From Ruminiclostridium sp. (lineage in GTDB: Bacteria > Bacillota > Clostridia > Oscillospirales > Ruminococcaceae), in the NCBI GenBank assembly GCA_017635095.1, contig JAGBMA010000151.1, positions 1-64,000 of the forward strand: 64,000 nt of DNA, read 5' to 3'. Position 1 is the first letter of the stretch; each line of letters opens with the position of its first letter. The notes beneath the pieces were generated by a model, which saw nothing but the letters and a program-made list of their open reading frames with translations, was not told the DNA's origin and searched no databases. This document shows, in pieces, positions 51,504 to 59,695 of this stretch. Position numbers and translations under genes: made by a program.

Positions 51504-51620
51504 TCGGCGGCGGCAGAAAATAACGGCTTCGGGACAGAGACACATCATTTCCACCAAGCAACTGGTGTATCCGTGGTGTCGCCGCGCCGGATACAATTTC
51601 ATACAGTGAGGTAACAGATC

Positions 51621-51929
51621 ATGAAAAGGGAATTTTCCATAAGCACAATAAAAGAAGGCGGCGTCCTGAGAGCGCTCCCTACCGGCTGGATAGACACTGT
51701 CACCTGCGCCGAATTCGACAGGACGATACGCGATTCCATGGAAGACATGGAGCAGGTCGTTATTGATTTCGGAGAGGTGGAGTATATCTCATCGTCCGGG
51801 CTCCGCGTACTTCTGGGGCTGCACAAGATAATGATGCACAAAGGCGGGCTCAAGATCGTGAACGTCCGCAACAGCGTTATGGAGGTCTTCAAGGCCACCG
51901 GGTTTGCCGACAATCTCGACATTGAATGA
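51621..51929 (+). CDS. STAS domain anti-anti-sigma-like protein (3)
   Basis: A 102-residue STAS domain: RALPTGWIDTVTCAEFDRTI, then VIDFGEVEYISSSGLRVLLG and VFKATGFADNLDIE. The Ser in SSSGLR is kept. It lies 117 bp after the ATPase-like gene; the gap holds a TGTATCCG/CGGATACA hairpin (about 51567-51594). Last gene of the operon, followed by a bidirectional terminator. Confidence 0.92.
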   Translation: MKREFSISTIKEGGVLRALPTGWIDTVTCAEFDRTIRDSMEDMEQVVIDFGEVEYISSSGLRVLLGLHKIMMHKGGLKIVNVRNSVMEVFKATGFADNLDIE

Positions 51930-51937
51930 TAAGCGAA

Positions 51938-51982
51938 GAAAAACTGCACCGGACAAGGTTTTTGATCCGATGCAGTTTTTTT
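51938..51982. terminator. Bidirectional terminator between STAS operon and REC-XRE gene
   Basis: AAACTGCA and TGCAGTTT bracket an inner CGG/CCG-containing stem, with A-run on the left and T-run on the right. Confidence 0.75.
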
Positions 51983-52006
51983 CTGTTATATCACAGAGGG
52001 AAGCAG

Positions 52007-52594
52007 TCAGATCATTTCCGAGCTCTTCCCGAGTATCTGGAGTATCTTCATATATGTCGGGATATCTGGCGAGCGTTCGGCGCACTCCCAGCGATATACG
52101 GTGCGAAGATCGACTTTGAGAGCGTTTGCGAGCTCCTGGCGCGACATTCCCCGTTCTTCTCTCCACTTCTGTATTTTCTTGCCTATGACCGCCTGGCCGG
52201 CATATTCCTGTTCGATCACCTCATCGGTAAGATTTGATACCGGGTGTCTGAGATGAGCGAGAGCGTCCTCGATCATGGCGGTCGATACCGGCTTTTCAAG
52301 GAATGCGCTCGCATAGGTCTGATACGCCTGAAACGCATAATCGGGATAACCCGTGATGTATATGATATTGGTCATAGGCGCGATCTCAAGTATCTTCTTT
52401 GCGATGCTGATACCGTTTGTCCCCGGCATCTCTATGTCCATGAACACGATATCGAAACGATGCTGGTCAAAAAGAGGTATTATTTCAGAGGGATCGCTGG
52501 TCCCGACGCACATGGCATCGGGGACAAGCTCAGAAAGCTCTTCTTTCAGATCCTCAACTATGAACTGATGATCGTCTGCTACCAGTATCTTCAT
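52007..52594 (-). CDS. Response regulator with REC domain and XRE-type HTH
   Basis: A 195-residue protein; the ATG at 52594 follows GAGGAA. REC domain (1-120): acidic pair in VADDH, phospho-Asp in DIVFMDIEMPGTNG, Thr in IIYITGYPDYA and Lys in LEKPVS. The output domain (about 140-192) is an XRE/Cro-type HTH: WREERGMSRQELANALKVDL, RTVYRWECAERSPD. REC normally joins OmpR, NarL or LytTR outputs; REC-XRE is uncommon. No kinase gene is next to it; it converges on the STAS-NRPS operon and could regulate it. Confidence 0.88.
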   Translation of the reverse strand: MKILVADDHQFIVEDLKEELSELVPDAMCVGTSDPSEIIPLFDQHRFDIVFMDIEMPGTNGISIAKKILEIAPMTNIIYITGYPDYAFQAYQTYASAFLEKPVSTAMIEDALAHLRHPVSNLTDEVIEQEYAGQAVIGKKIQKWREERGMSRQELANALKVDLRTVYRWECAERSPDIPTYMKILQILGKSSEMI

Positions 52595-52707
52595 GATGAA
52601 TTCCTCACTCGATAGGTGAATATACATTGCGGCACTCTCCGGGAACAGAGCGTCAGCGTCTTCCCACATGAGTCGAGCTTATCGGAAAGCCCTGTGCCGA
52701 TGAGTCA

Positions 52708-52736
52708 ATTATATCAGGAAAAGGCGCAAAAGTCAA
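52708..52736 (-). promoter_or_regulatory. Sigma-A promoter of the REC-XRE gene
   Basis: Minus strand TTGACT, 17 bp, TATAAT. Between this and the next promoter (52740-52890) no gene is seen. Confidence 0.78.
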
Positions 52737-52894
52737 TTAATGGCTGCAAAAGTGCAAGGACACATTACTTATTATATACACTTCGGGGTATATCGTCAAG
52801 AGCCTTTCACAATTCTTATGGCTCGCCGGGTATAAGATCAAGGAGCGTCAGCTTTACTCCTGCGTTATATTCTTAATATAATAAAAACAGATAC

Positions 52895-52950
52895 TTGACA
52901 AATGAAAGAAAATGGTGTATAATCATAACAATTAAACGCGTTTAATTGTT
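52895..52950 (+). promoter_or_regulatory. Promoter and perfect 24-bp palindromic operator of the TetR operon
   Basis: TTGACA (52895-52900), 17 bp, TATAAT (52918-52923), then a perfect palindrome at 52927-52950 (AACAATTAAACG and its complement) that covers the transcription start, and GGAGG right after it. This is the expected autorepression site of the TetR protein. Confidence 0.85.
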
Positions 52951-52959
52951 GGAGGCAGT

Positions 52960-53535
52960 ATGAAGCGAGATCTTGACAAAACCAGAGCCGCACTTATTGA
53001 CGCGGCAGAAAAACTTATGAGCGAATGCGACGACCCGGATGAAGTGACCGCCCGTGCCATAACAAAAGAAGCCGGCGTCAATCTTGCGATGATAAACTAT
53101 TGCTTCGGGTCGCGGGAGAAACTGCTTTATGAGGTATTCACAAAACTCCAGCAAAGCGCCGCGGCACTGGATCCGGGTATCGGCGAGATAATAAGCGGAG
53201 ACCTTTCACCGAAGGAAAAGCTTGCGGAAGCACACTTTCGGACAATGAAGCTTATGCTCGCGAATTACAAGTACTGCAAGGCGCTTACCAAATATATTCT
53301 CGTCACACGCAAGATAGGCGACAAGCGCATGAGCGTTCAGTTTATTCATCAGCACTTCGGCGGTCGGAAGTCCGAGGGAGAATGCAGACTTATAGCCTTT
53401 GAGCTTTCGGGAATGCATGAGCTTGCGGTGCTCCGTCACGAGGAGATAAAAGAGCTCTGCGGTATAGATCTGGCAGATGATAAGGAACTGAGGAAATTCG
53501 TTTACGGCAATGTAGAGAGAATGTTGGGTGACTGA
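52960..53535 (+). CDS. TetR family transcriptional regulator
   Basis: A 191-residue regulator. N-terminal HTH: TRAALIDAAEKLMSE, VTARAITKEAGVNLAMINYC, FGSREKLLYEVF, the canonical TetR pattern with the Y-x-F-G-S recognition helix. The C-terminal ligand domain is undefined. It probably represses its own operon through the palindrome that overlaps the start of transcription. Its stop is next to the start of the Rph-like gene. Confidence 0.92.
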   Translation: MKRDLDKTRAALIDAAEKLMSECDDPDEVTARAITKEAGVNLAMINYCFGSREKLLYEVFTKLQQSAAALDPGIGEIISGDLSPKEKLAEAHFRTMKLMLANYKYCKALTKYILVTRKIGDKRMSVQFIHQHFGGRKSEGECRLIAFELSGMHELAVLRHEEIKELCGIDLADDKELRKFVYGNVERMLGD

Positions 53536-53536
53536 T

Positions 53537-55861
53537 ATGTACATTTTTGATCTCAGATCGGCAGAAGTAACGGGTCATGATATAGGCGGAAAGGCGGACA
53601 GCCTCGGAAAAATGCTTCGCATGGGGCTTCCCGTCCCTCAGGGATATGTGATCGCCGCACAGGCGTTCGAGAGCGGCAGACTGAAATCAGATGCTGCGGG
53701 GGAGCTGTCACGGCTTGTTGAGAAGCTTGCCGCAGGCAGTCATACATACGCGGTGAGATCATCGGCTGTCGGCGAGGACGGTTCAGACGATTCCTTTGCG
53801 GGAGCGTATGAAACGGTGCTCGACGTGAAGCCCGCCGATATAGAAAAAGCAGTGCTTACCGTTGCCGCGTCCGCGGATAACGAGCGCGTCGCCGTATATG
53901 CAAACGAACGCGGGGCAATGGCAGGCGGCACGGCTGTGGTGATACAGCGGTACGTCGTGCCGGAATACGCGGGGGTGCTGTTCACCGCCGACCCGATAAG
54001 CGGAAGCCGCGGGAAAATGACAGGCAGCTTCGTGCGCGGAGCCGGAGAAAAGCTCGTATCCGGCGAGGGCATGGACGGAGAATTCGTGATAGATGCAGTA
54101 AAATATTCTTACAGCGGCAGCGAGGAAATGGCGCCATACGCGAAAAAACTCTTTAAATACGCTAAGAAGATCTCCGCTGACGGAGTGCCGAAGGATATAG
54201 AATGGGCAGTCTCGGGCGGAAGTGTGTATATACTCCAGTCAAGGCCAATAACAACGCTTTTCCGGAATAATTACGACGATTTTGATATCAATGATTCCCT
54301 TTGCGGGGAACTTCTGCTGTCAAAGACAAATGTGGGCGAGATTTTCCTGCGTCCGGTGTCGCCCGTGACCTTCGGAATGGTCAATCTGATAGGTGCCACG
54401 ATAGGCATTCCGCTCATAGCAAATGTGTGCGGTCAGCTTTATCTCGATATAAGCGGGATATGCTCGATGATAATGTCCTTCGGCGTGAAAAAGGAGAAGG
54501 CGTTCGGCATCATCAGAGAGCTTGCGGGCGGCATACCGGAAACGGAGATACCGGTTTATCCGTACGACAGAAGAAAACTCCGGAAAGCCGTGGGAAATAT
54601 CATCAAGGGATCCTTCGGCAAGAAACCCGCAAAATACAAACCCAAAAATCTTAAAGGACATTTCACCGAAGCAAGCCTTGAACTCATAGATATGATCCGA
54701 GGGGTCGGAAGCAAGGAAGAACTGCTTCATATATGGAACGGTGAATGCGAGCCGTTCATGAGCGGAGCGCTTTCCGCGATAATGACGGGGCTTGATGTGA
54801 AGTCGCTGTTCAAAACGAGAGAGAAGCTCGAAAAGATATGCGGGACCGAGCTTGCAGACAGGCTCATGTCTGACTGCTCCGGCAGCGAAAACATAGAAAG
54901 CCTGGGACCTCTGCTCGGTATTGCAGATGTCATTTCCGGAAAGATGACCCGCGAGGAATACACGGTAAAATATGGTCACCGGGACGCGGACGAAATGGAG
55001 CTTTCACTGCCATTTCCGTATGAGAATGAGCAGTTCCCCGATAATGTAATCGAAGACTACAAGAGATCCGGGATAGACGCATACGCTATGAAAGCCGCGC
55101 AGGAAAAGCGCCGCGATGAAGCGGTGAACGAGTTCAGAGAGAAATATCCGTCACAAAGCGGAAAGCTTGACCGTATGCTGAAGAAATACGCCGCCGCGGT
55201 CGCCGGCAGAGAGATCATAAGGAGCGACGCTCTGCGGCTGTTCTGCATAATACGCGAATATCTCCTTAAAGCGGGAGTTCTCACGGGGCTCGGCGATGAT
55301 ATTTTCATGCTGTACATGGACGAGGTGAAAACGCTGCTGGCAGGCGACGCGGGCTGCATTGAAAAAAGACCTGCAAGGCGTGAAAACTATGAAAAACAAA
55401 TGAAGATGCCGAATTTCCCGAGCATGATATGCGGGAGATTTACCCTTGACGAATGGAAAGCCGCAGGCAGCCCCGGCGGTTACTACCGCTTCGGAGAAAA
55501 TGCGGAACAGACCGGTGCCCCGGTAATAACCGGAGTTGCGGGTTCGGCGGGGCAGTGCGAGGGGACTGCAAGAGTACTTAAAAACATAGACGACGCAGAC
55601 ACTATCCGGCAGGGCGATATTCTTGTGGTGCCTGCCGCAAACATAGGCTGGGTACGGTTATTCCCGAAAATCTCCGCACTCGTGACCGATGTCGGCGCGC
55701 CGCTGTCCCATGCCGTGATAGTCGCAAGAGAACTCGGCATACCGGCGGTGGTGAGCTGCCAGAGCGCGTCTTTTCAGATACACACAGGCGACAGAATACG
55801 GGTGGACGGCACTCTCGGCAAGGTGTTTCTCACGGGAAATGAGGGCGACTATGGAATGTGA
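53537..55861 (+). CDS. PEP synthase/rifampicin phosphotransferase-like dikinase
   Basis: A protein of about 774 residues, from the ATG at 53537 (GTG at 53528 also possible). N-terminal ATP-grasp-type PPDK domain (about 1-245): GGKADSLGKMLRMGLPVPQGY, YAVRSSAVGEDGSDDSFAG, VVIQRYVVPEYAGVLFTADP. A middle helical domain (about 250-660). C-terminal phosphohistidine swivel domain with DVGAPLSHAVIVARELGIPA, where His is the phospho-carrier. The order matches rifampicin phosphotransferase (Rph); the gene is slightly shorter than Rph (about 865). Control by TetR would fit a drug-inactivation role, but the substrate is not known. Confidence 0.85.
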   Translation: MYIFDLRSAEVTGHDIGGKADSLGKMLRMGLPVPQGYVIAAQAFESGRLKSDAAGELSRLVEKLAAGSHTYAVRSSAVGEDGSDDSFAGAYETVLDVKPADIEKAVLTVAASADNERVAVYANERGAMAGGTAVVIQRYVVPEYAGVLFTADPISGSRGKMTGSFVRGAGEKLVSGEGMDGEFVIDAVKYSYSGSEEMAPYAKKLFKYAKKISADGVPKDIEWAVSGGSVYILQSRPITTLFRNNYDDFDINDSLCGELLLSKTNVGEIFLRPVSPVTFGMVNLIGATIGIPLIANVCGQLYLDISGICSMIMSFGVKKEKAFGIIRELAGGIPETEIPVYPYDRRKLRKAVGNIIKGSFGKKPAKYKPKNLKGHFTEASLELIDMIRGVGSKEELLHIWNGECEPFMSGALSAIMTGLDVKSLFKTREKLEKICGTELADRLMSDCSGSENIESLGPLLGIADVISGKMTREEYTVKYGHRDADEMELSLPFPYENEQFPDNVIEDYKRSGIDAYAMKAAQEKRRDEAVNEFREKYPSQSGKLDRMLKKYAAAVAGREIIRSDALRLFCIIREYLLKAGVLTGLGDDIFMLYMDEVKTLLAGDAGCIEKRPARRENYEKQMKMPNFPSMICGRFTLDEWKAAGSPGGYYRFGENAEQTGAPVITGVAGSAGQCEGTARVLKNIDDADTIRQGDILVVPAANIGWVRLFPKISALVTDVGAPLSHAVIVARELGIPAVVSCQSASFQIHTGDRIRVDGTLGKVFLTGNEGDYGM

Positions 55862-56777
55862 CAGGAAGAGCAGAAAAATAATGCTTCTCGCGGAAACAGG
55901 GCTTGCTGTTCTGTGCATTGCAGGAATAGCCGCAGGAACGATAAGTGACATTGATATCGCAAAGTCGGTATATTCCCCGGGCAGTGTTTTCTGGCGCATA
56001 ATCACAATAGCGGGAATGTATCCGTATATGGCGGTATGGGTGCTGTACATGGGGGTCATATGCCGTCAGGTGCGCAGCTCGGATATTTCAAAGGGCAAGA
56101 AGACAGCATGGACTGTTGTGTGCTTCTATCTCGGGCTTTCCACAAGCGTTATTTGCTCGTGGGCGATGTTCGCGTCAGACACTATCGGCGGCGTGTTTCC
56201 GCAAGCGATCAATAACCCGCCGATAATTGCAGCGGGAGCACTCTTCGGCGTTTACCCTCTGTTCTTCTTGGGATTTTTCACCTCAAAGAAGGAATACGAT
56301 AAAAAACTGATGAAGCATCTGATCGCGATGTGCGCTATAATGTTGGCGGCACTATGCGTAATGTCAGCAATGAAGATGTTTTTCAGCCGTCCGCGCTATC
56401 GGCTTCTTACACAGGAGATACCGGGATTGGAGTTTCAGCCGTGGTATATCCCGTTTGCAGGTGCCGATGAATTTATAACCGGAATGGGGATAGACTGGAA
56501 CGATTTCCGCTCATTTCCCAGCGGTCATGCTTTACAGAGCATGGGACTTATTTTCGCCCTGCCATCTCTGACAGAGGTTTACGGCTTGAACAGATGCAGG
56601 AAGACTGCACTGTTTGCAGCCGCGGCGGTATTCGCTGTACTTGTCTGCGCTTCGAGAATGGTCATGGGAGCGCATTTTATCAGCGATGTTTCAATGGGCT
56701 CGCTGCTTGCTGTGGCTTTCGGGGCTGTTTGGATATCTATTGAAAGAGCTTATATCCCCCAAAATAAACATTATTGA
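55851..56777 (+). CDS. PAP2 family membrane phosphatase
   Basis: A 308-residue protein with about six membrane helices. The PAP2 signature is spread over three blocks: MKMFFSRPRYR (KxxxxxxRP type), FRSFPSGHALQSMG (PSGH) and SRMVMGAHFISDVSMG (SRxxxxxHxxxD). It acts on lipid phosphates such as undecaprenyl pyrophosphate or phosphatidate at the outer face. Start at 55851 is inside the end of the Rph-like gene (11-nt overlap); an in-frame ATG at 55839 is possible. Last gene of the TetR operon. Confidence 0.88.
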   Translation: MECDRKSRKIMLLAETGLAVLCIAGIAAGTISDIDIAKSVYSPGSVFWRIITIAGMYPYMAVWVLYMGVICRQVRSSDISKGKKTAWTVVCFYLGLSTSVICSWAMFASDTIGGVFPQAINNPPIIAAGALFGVYPLFFLGFFTSKKEYDKKLMKHLIAMCAIMLAALCVMSAMKMFFSRPRYRLLTQEIPGLEFQPWYIPFAGADEFITGMGIDWNDFRSFPSGHALQSMGLIFALPSLTEVYGLNRCRKTALFAAAAVFAVLVCASRMVMGAHFISDVSMGSLLAVAFGAVWISIERAYIPQNKHY

Positions 56778-56846
56778 TCCTTTCTGTTCGTATGAAGAAC
56801 GTTTTGGCGGAACTCAGGCAGTTTACACTGTAAGTCAATATAACAA

Positions 56847-56897
56847 AGCCGTATGCGGGCTATGTACGATGCCATAACCCACATACGGCTATTTTTC
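56847..56897 (+). terminator. Terminator of the TetR operon
   Basis: AGCCGTATG and CATACGGCT form a perfect 9-bp stem followed by ATTTTT. Confidence 0.85.
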
Positions 56898-56944
56898 CTG
56901 TACCGGACGCTTTAGATTTTTCAGAACTCCGGACTGCGAGGCAG

Positions 56945-56980
56945 AAAAATAACCCGCCTCAGGTAAACCCGAGACGGGAT
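56945..56980 (-). terminator. Terminator downstream of the tRNA-Leu fragment
   Basis: Minus strand CCCGTCTC and GAGGCGGG (one T-G pair) followed by TTATTTTT. A separate hairpin CAGGCGC-AACG-GCGCCTG lies at about 56983-57000, right behind the CCA end. Confidence 0.75.
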
Positions 56981-56999
56981 TCGCAGGCGCCGTTGCGCC

Positions 57000-57054
57000 T
57001 GGTGCGGAGAATGAGACTTGAACTCACACGAGCTAACGCCCACTACCCCCTCAA
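57000..57054 (-). pseudogene. tRNA-Leu(GAG) 3' half, attachment-site remnant
   Basis: On the minus strand the sequence reads from anticodon GAG (57052-57050) through the long variable arm, the T-arm (stem GTGAG/CTCAT around TTCAAGT), acceptor strand TCTCCGC, discriminator A and CCA (57002-57000). The anticodon loop starts TTGAG; the 5' half (acceptor GCGGAGA, D-arm and 5' anticodon stem) is missing and is replaced by unrelated AT-rich sequence. The original terminator follows. This is the footprint of a tyrosine-recombinase integration event in a tRNA-Leu gene. Confidence 0.82.
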
Positions 57055-57404
57055 TCTTAAAAACCACGTTTTAGCAAGTATTATTTGGCAACTTTTAACA
57101 CCATAACAGCGTTTTGAGCTTCAAATATTTGTTTAAATAACACAAAAAAATCTTAGCTAAAAGTGTCTCCTGGAAATTTCCGGGAAATCTGTGCGAACAA
57201 ATGAGCTTGTTTTATATTGATTGGCCAATCTATTTATTACTTATTCCTCAATCAGGAACTTTTTTATATTATATAGTATATCCCGTTATCATCGTACCAC
57301 TGTATGATATTATCCTTAACGACTATGATTTTGTGGAAAGGTCATTGACATGCTTTAAGCGGAATATTAGAATTAAATGCGTATGTACGCATAATATACT
57401 AACA

Positions 57405-57424
57405 AAAAGTTTTCCGAAAAGATC
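57405..57424 (+). repeat. 20-bp direct repeat, left copy, beside the AAA/DUF4143 gene
   Basis: AAAAGTTTTCCGAAAAGATC, identical to 59004-59023. Both are followed by an ATGT ... CGAAAAA stretch and then a terminator-like hairpin. Confidence 0.75.
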
Positions 57425-57638
57425 ATGTGACACGAAAAACGCCGACTGACTAAAGGAATCCCTCAAATCAGCAGGCGTTATTCTTTTTATCGGTTATTCT
57501 CCGCTCGATGTTATCTTCTTTAATGTAAAAAAATGACATAAATCATCAAGAAAAATGTATGGAAAAGTGTAAATTATTGTTGATTTTTTTAAGGATTTGT
57601 GTTATTATATAATTAAAAGCTTGCACAGGAGGAATATA

Positions 57639-59000
57639 ATGCTTAAAAGAAAGATCGAATCCCGCATAGAGGAACACTATAAAACTGAGTCTCCGAAGGC
57701 TCTCATGATAATAGGAGCAAGGCAGGTCGGAAAGACCTATATTATCGATGAATTCTGTAAAGCGCATTACGAAAACTACATCAAGATAGACTTTATTGAC
57801 GATCCGGATTATCTATCTCTTTTTGAGGGCTCAAACAGCGCCGAGGAGGATCTTCTGCGCTTGTCGGCAAAGTTCGGCGATATTATGGTTCCGGGCAAAA
57901 CTATCATCTTTTTTGATGAGGTTCAGGAATGTAAGAATATTATCACTCATATCAAGTATCTTGTTCAGGACGGCACTTATGACTATATTCTGAGCGGCTC
58001 CTTGCTCGGAACGGTTTTCAAGGACATTTCCGCTCCGGTAGGGTATATGGATATAATCACAATGTACCCACTGGATTTTGAGGAATTTGCTGCCGTTAAC
58101 GGTGTCGGAGACGCAGTTATAACCTCGCTTCGTAAATCGTTTGAACAGAGAACGCCGGTGGATCAGTATATTCACGACCGAATGATGTCTTTGTTTGAAC
58201 TGTATCTGATCGTCGGAGGAATGCCCGCTGCAGTTTCTGTATACCTGAATACAAAGAATCTGCGCCGCGTTGCGGAGGAACAGAACGCAATAATACATCT
58301 ATACAAGCGTGACATTTCCAAATATGACGAGCAGGATAAGCTTGAACTCCATGAGATTTTTGACCTGATACCTAGCGAGCTGAACGCTAAAAACAAAAGG
58401 TTTATCCTGAAAAACCTGAATGAGCATGCCCGCTTTGATAAGTATTATGAAAGCTTTTTGTGGTTAAAAAATGCAGGTGTTGCATTACCTGTGAATGTTG
58501 TTGATGAACTGAAAGTACCGCTCATGCTGTCTAAATCCAAGAATCTGTTCAAGCTGTTTTCTAATGATGTGGGGTTACTGGCTGCGCAGTACGGCGGGGA
58601 TATACAGATAAAGATACTTAAGCACGAAACCGAGATAAATTTCGGAGCAGTCTATGAGAATGTGACCGCGCAGGAACTTTCGGCTCACGGATTTCCGCTA
58701 TATTACTACAACAGCAAGAAATTCGGAGAGCTTGATTTCGCAATTGAAGAAAATGGAAAAGTAATACCCGTTGAGATAAAATCCGGCAAGGACTATTACC
58801 GGCATAACGCAATGGACAATGTACTGAACCTGCCGGAATACGAGCTTGAAAACGGCTATGTGTTCTGTGGCGGTAACATCGAGGTCAAAGGTAAAGTGAC
58901 TTATTATCCCATATATATGCTTATGTTCTTGCAAAAGAAAGAACTGCCGGACGAAATCATTTTTGATACCGATTTTTCAGATATTAACGATCGCATATAA
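57639..59000 (+). CDS. AAA ATPase with C-terminal DUF4143 nuclease-like domain
   Basis: A 453-residue protein from the ATG at 57639 (AGGAGG upstream). N-terminal ATPase (AAA_14): Walker A GARQVGKTYIIDEF, Walker B TIIFFDEVQE, sensor YILSGSLLG. C-terminal DUF4143 (about 200-430) with FGELDFAIEENGKVIPVEIK, which has the D ... E-x-K spacing of a PD-(D/E)xK-type nuclease fold. Such proteins are frequent accessory genes in gut Firmicutes and Bacteroidetes; function is unsettled. It is flanked by a 20-bp direct repeat (57405 and 59004). Confidence 0.88.
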   Translation: MLKRKIESRIEEHYKTESPKALMIIGARQVGKTYIIDEFCKAHYENYIKIDFIDDPDYLSLFEGSNSAEEDLLRLSAKFGDIMVPGKTIIFFDEVQECKNIITHIKYLVQDGTYDYILSGSLLGTVFKDISAPVGYMDIITMYPLDFEEFAAVNGVGDAVITSLRKSFEQRTPVDQYIHDRMMSLFELYLIVGGMPAAVSVYLNTKNLRRVAEEQNAIIHLYKRDISKYDEQDKLELHEIFDLIPSELNAKNKRFILKNLNEHARFDKYYESFLWLKNAGVALPVNVVDELKVPLMLSKSKNLFKLFSNDVGLLAAQYGGDIQIKILKHETEINFGAVYENVTAQELSAHGFPLYYYNSKKFGELDFAIEENGKVIPVEIKSGKDYYRHNAMDNVLNLPEYELENGYVFCGGNIEVKGKVTYYPIYMLMFLQKKELPDEIIFDTDFSDINDRI

Positions 59001-59003
59001 AAG

Positions 59004-59023
59004 AAAAGTTTTCCGAAAAGATC
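59004..59023 (+). repeat. 20-bp direct repeat, right copy
   Basis: AAAAGTTTTCCGAAAAGATC starts 4 nt after the stop of the AAA/DUF4143 gene; identical to 57405-57424. Confidence 0.75.
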
Positions 59024-59046
59024 CCCATGTTTCCGCGAAAAATAAC

Positions 59047-59083
59047 CCGGCTGTCATTTGACCGACAGCCGGATTTTTGTTTT
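59047..59083 (+). terminator. Terminator after the AAA/DUF4143 gene
   Basis: CCGGCTGTC and GACAGCCGG form a perfect 9-bp stem followed by ATTTTTGTTTTT. Confidence 0.88.
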
Positions 59084-59135
59084 TATATCTTCGCTCCGGA
59101 AGTTTTATCAATTTACAAACTCGTTTGGCACATGC

Positions 59136-59417
59136 TCAGAACAAGCTGGGAACCGTTATGATCGGGATATCGCTTGCCTCTTTATAAAGCCTTTCCGCTT
59201 CCGAATAATTACCGGAGCTTACGGCGGAGTCGGCCTGGTCGATAAGCTGGTTATACTTGTATTCATTCTCCTGATGAGCTTGTACTGCCTTATTATACGC
59301 ATCGACTTTGTCGTTGAAGTTTTTGGCATCAGCCACAATGATCCCGGTCCCGACAGCAAGAATTCCTATAAAGATACCGAGATAAAGTGCGTCTCGTTTT
59401 GCTTTCTGGGCTTCCAT
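59136..59417 (-). CDS. Small single-helix membrane protein, start uncertain
   Basis: A 93-residue protein from the only ATG: basic start, TM helix (about 10-30, LYLGIFIGILAVGTGIIVADA) and a helical, probably coiled outer part (YNKAVQAHQENEYKYNQLID, TPR-like SGNYSEAERLYKEA). No good ribosome site precedes this ATG. The frame stays open upstream to about 59600 and encodes plausible sequence (NFWIDPVCVGVYYIYDENGN), with TAGGAG before an ATT codon near 59507, so translation may start at a non-standard codon or the 5' end may be damaged. A promoter-like TTGACG, 17 bp, TAGTAT lies upstream. Confidence 0.6.
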   Translation of the reverse strand: MEAQKAKRDALYLGIFIGILAVGTGIIVADAKNFNDKVDAYNKAVQAHQENEYKYNQLIDQADSAVSSGNYSEAERLYKEASDIPIITVPSLF

Positions 59418-59695
59418 ACGCTCGTCGTTTTCGATAAACTCGTCATCGCGCCATACTCCACGATACGCTTGACCCTGTTCTACAACATTGCCGTTTTCGT
59501 CGTAAATATAATATACTCCTACGCATACCGGATCAATCCAGAAGTTTTTGCCGCTGTTGCGCTGTTTCTCATATACTGATTTGGATGTTGATACTATACG
59601 CTAATACTCATACCGTCAAGTAATGCAAAAACAATTATTTTAACAAAGAAAGAAGGGAAACGCCGTCGGGACTGAATTCCGGCGGCGGAATTATT

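Noticed and set aside
57201..57449. An 82-aa plus-strand frame at the left end of the element
   Set aside because: No convincing ribosome site and no family resemblance; the region looks non-coding.
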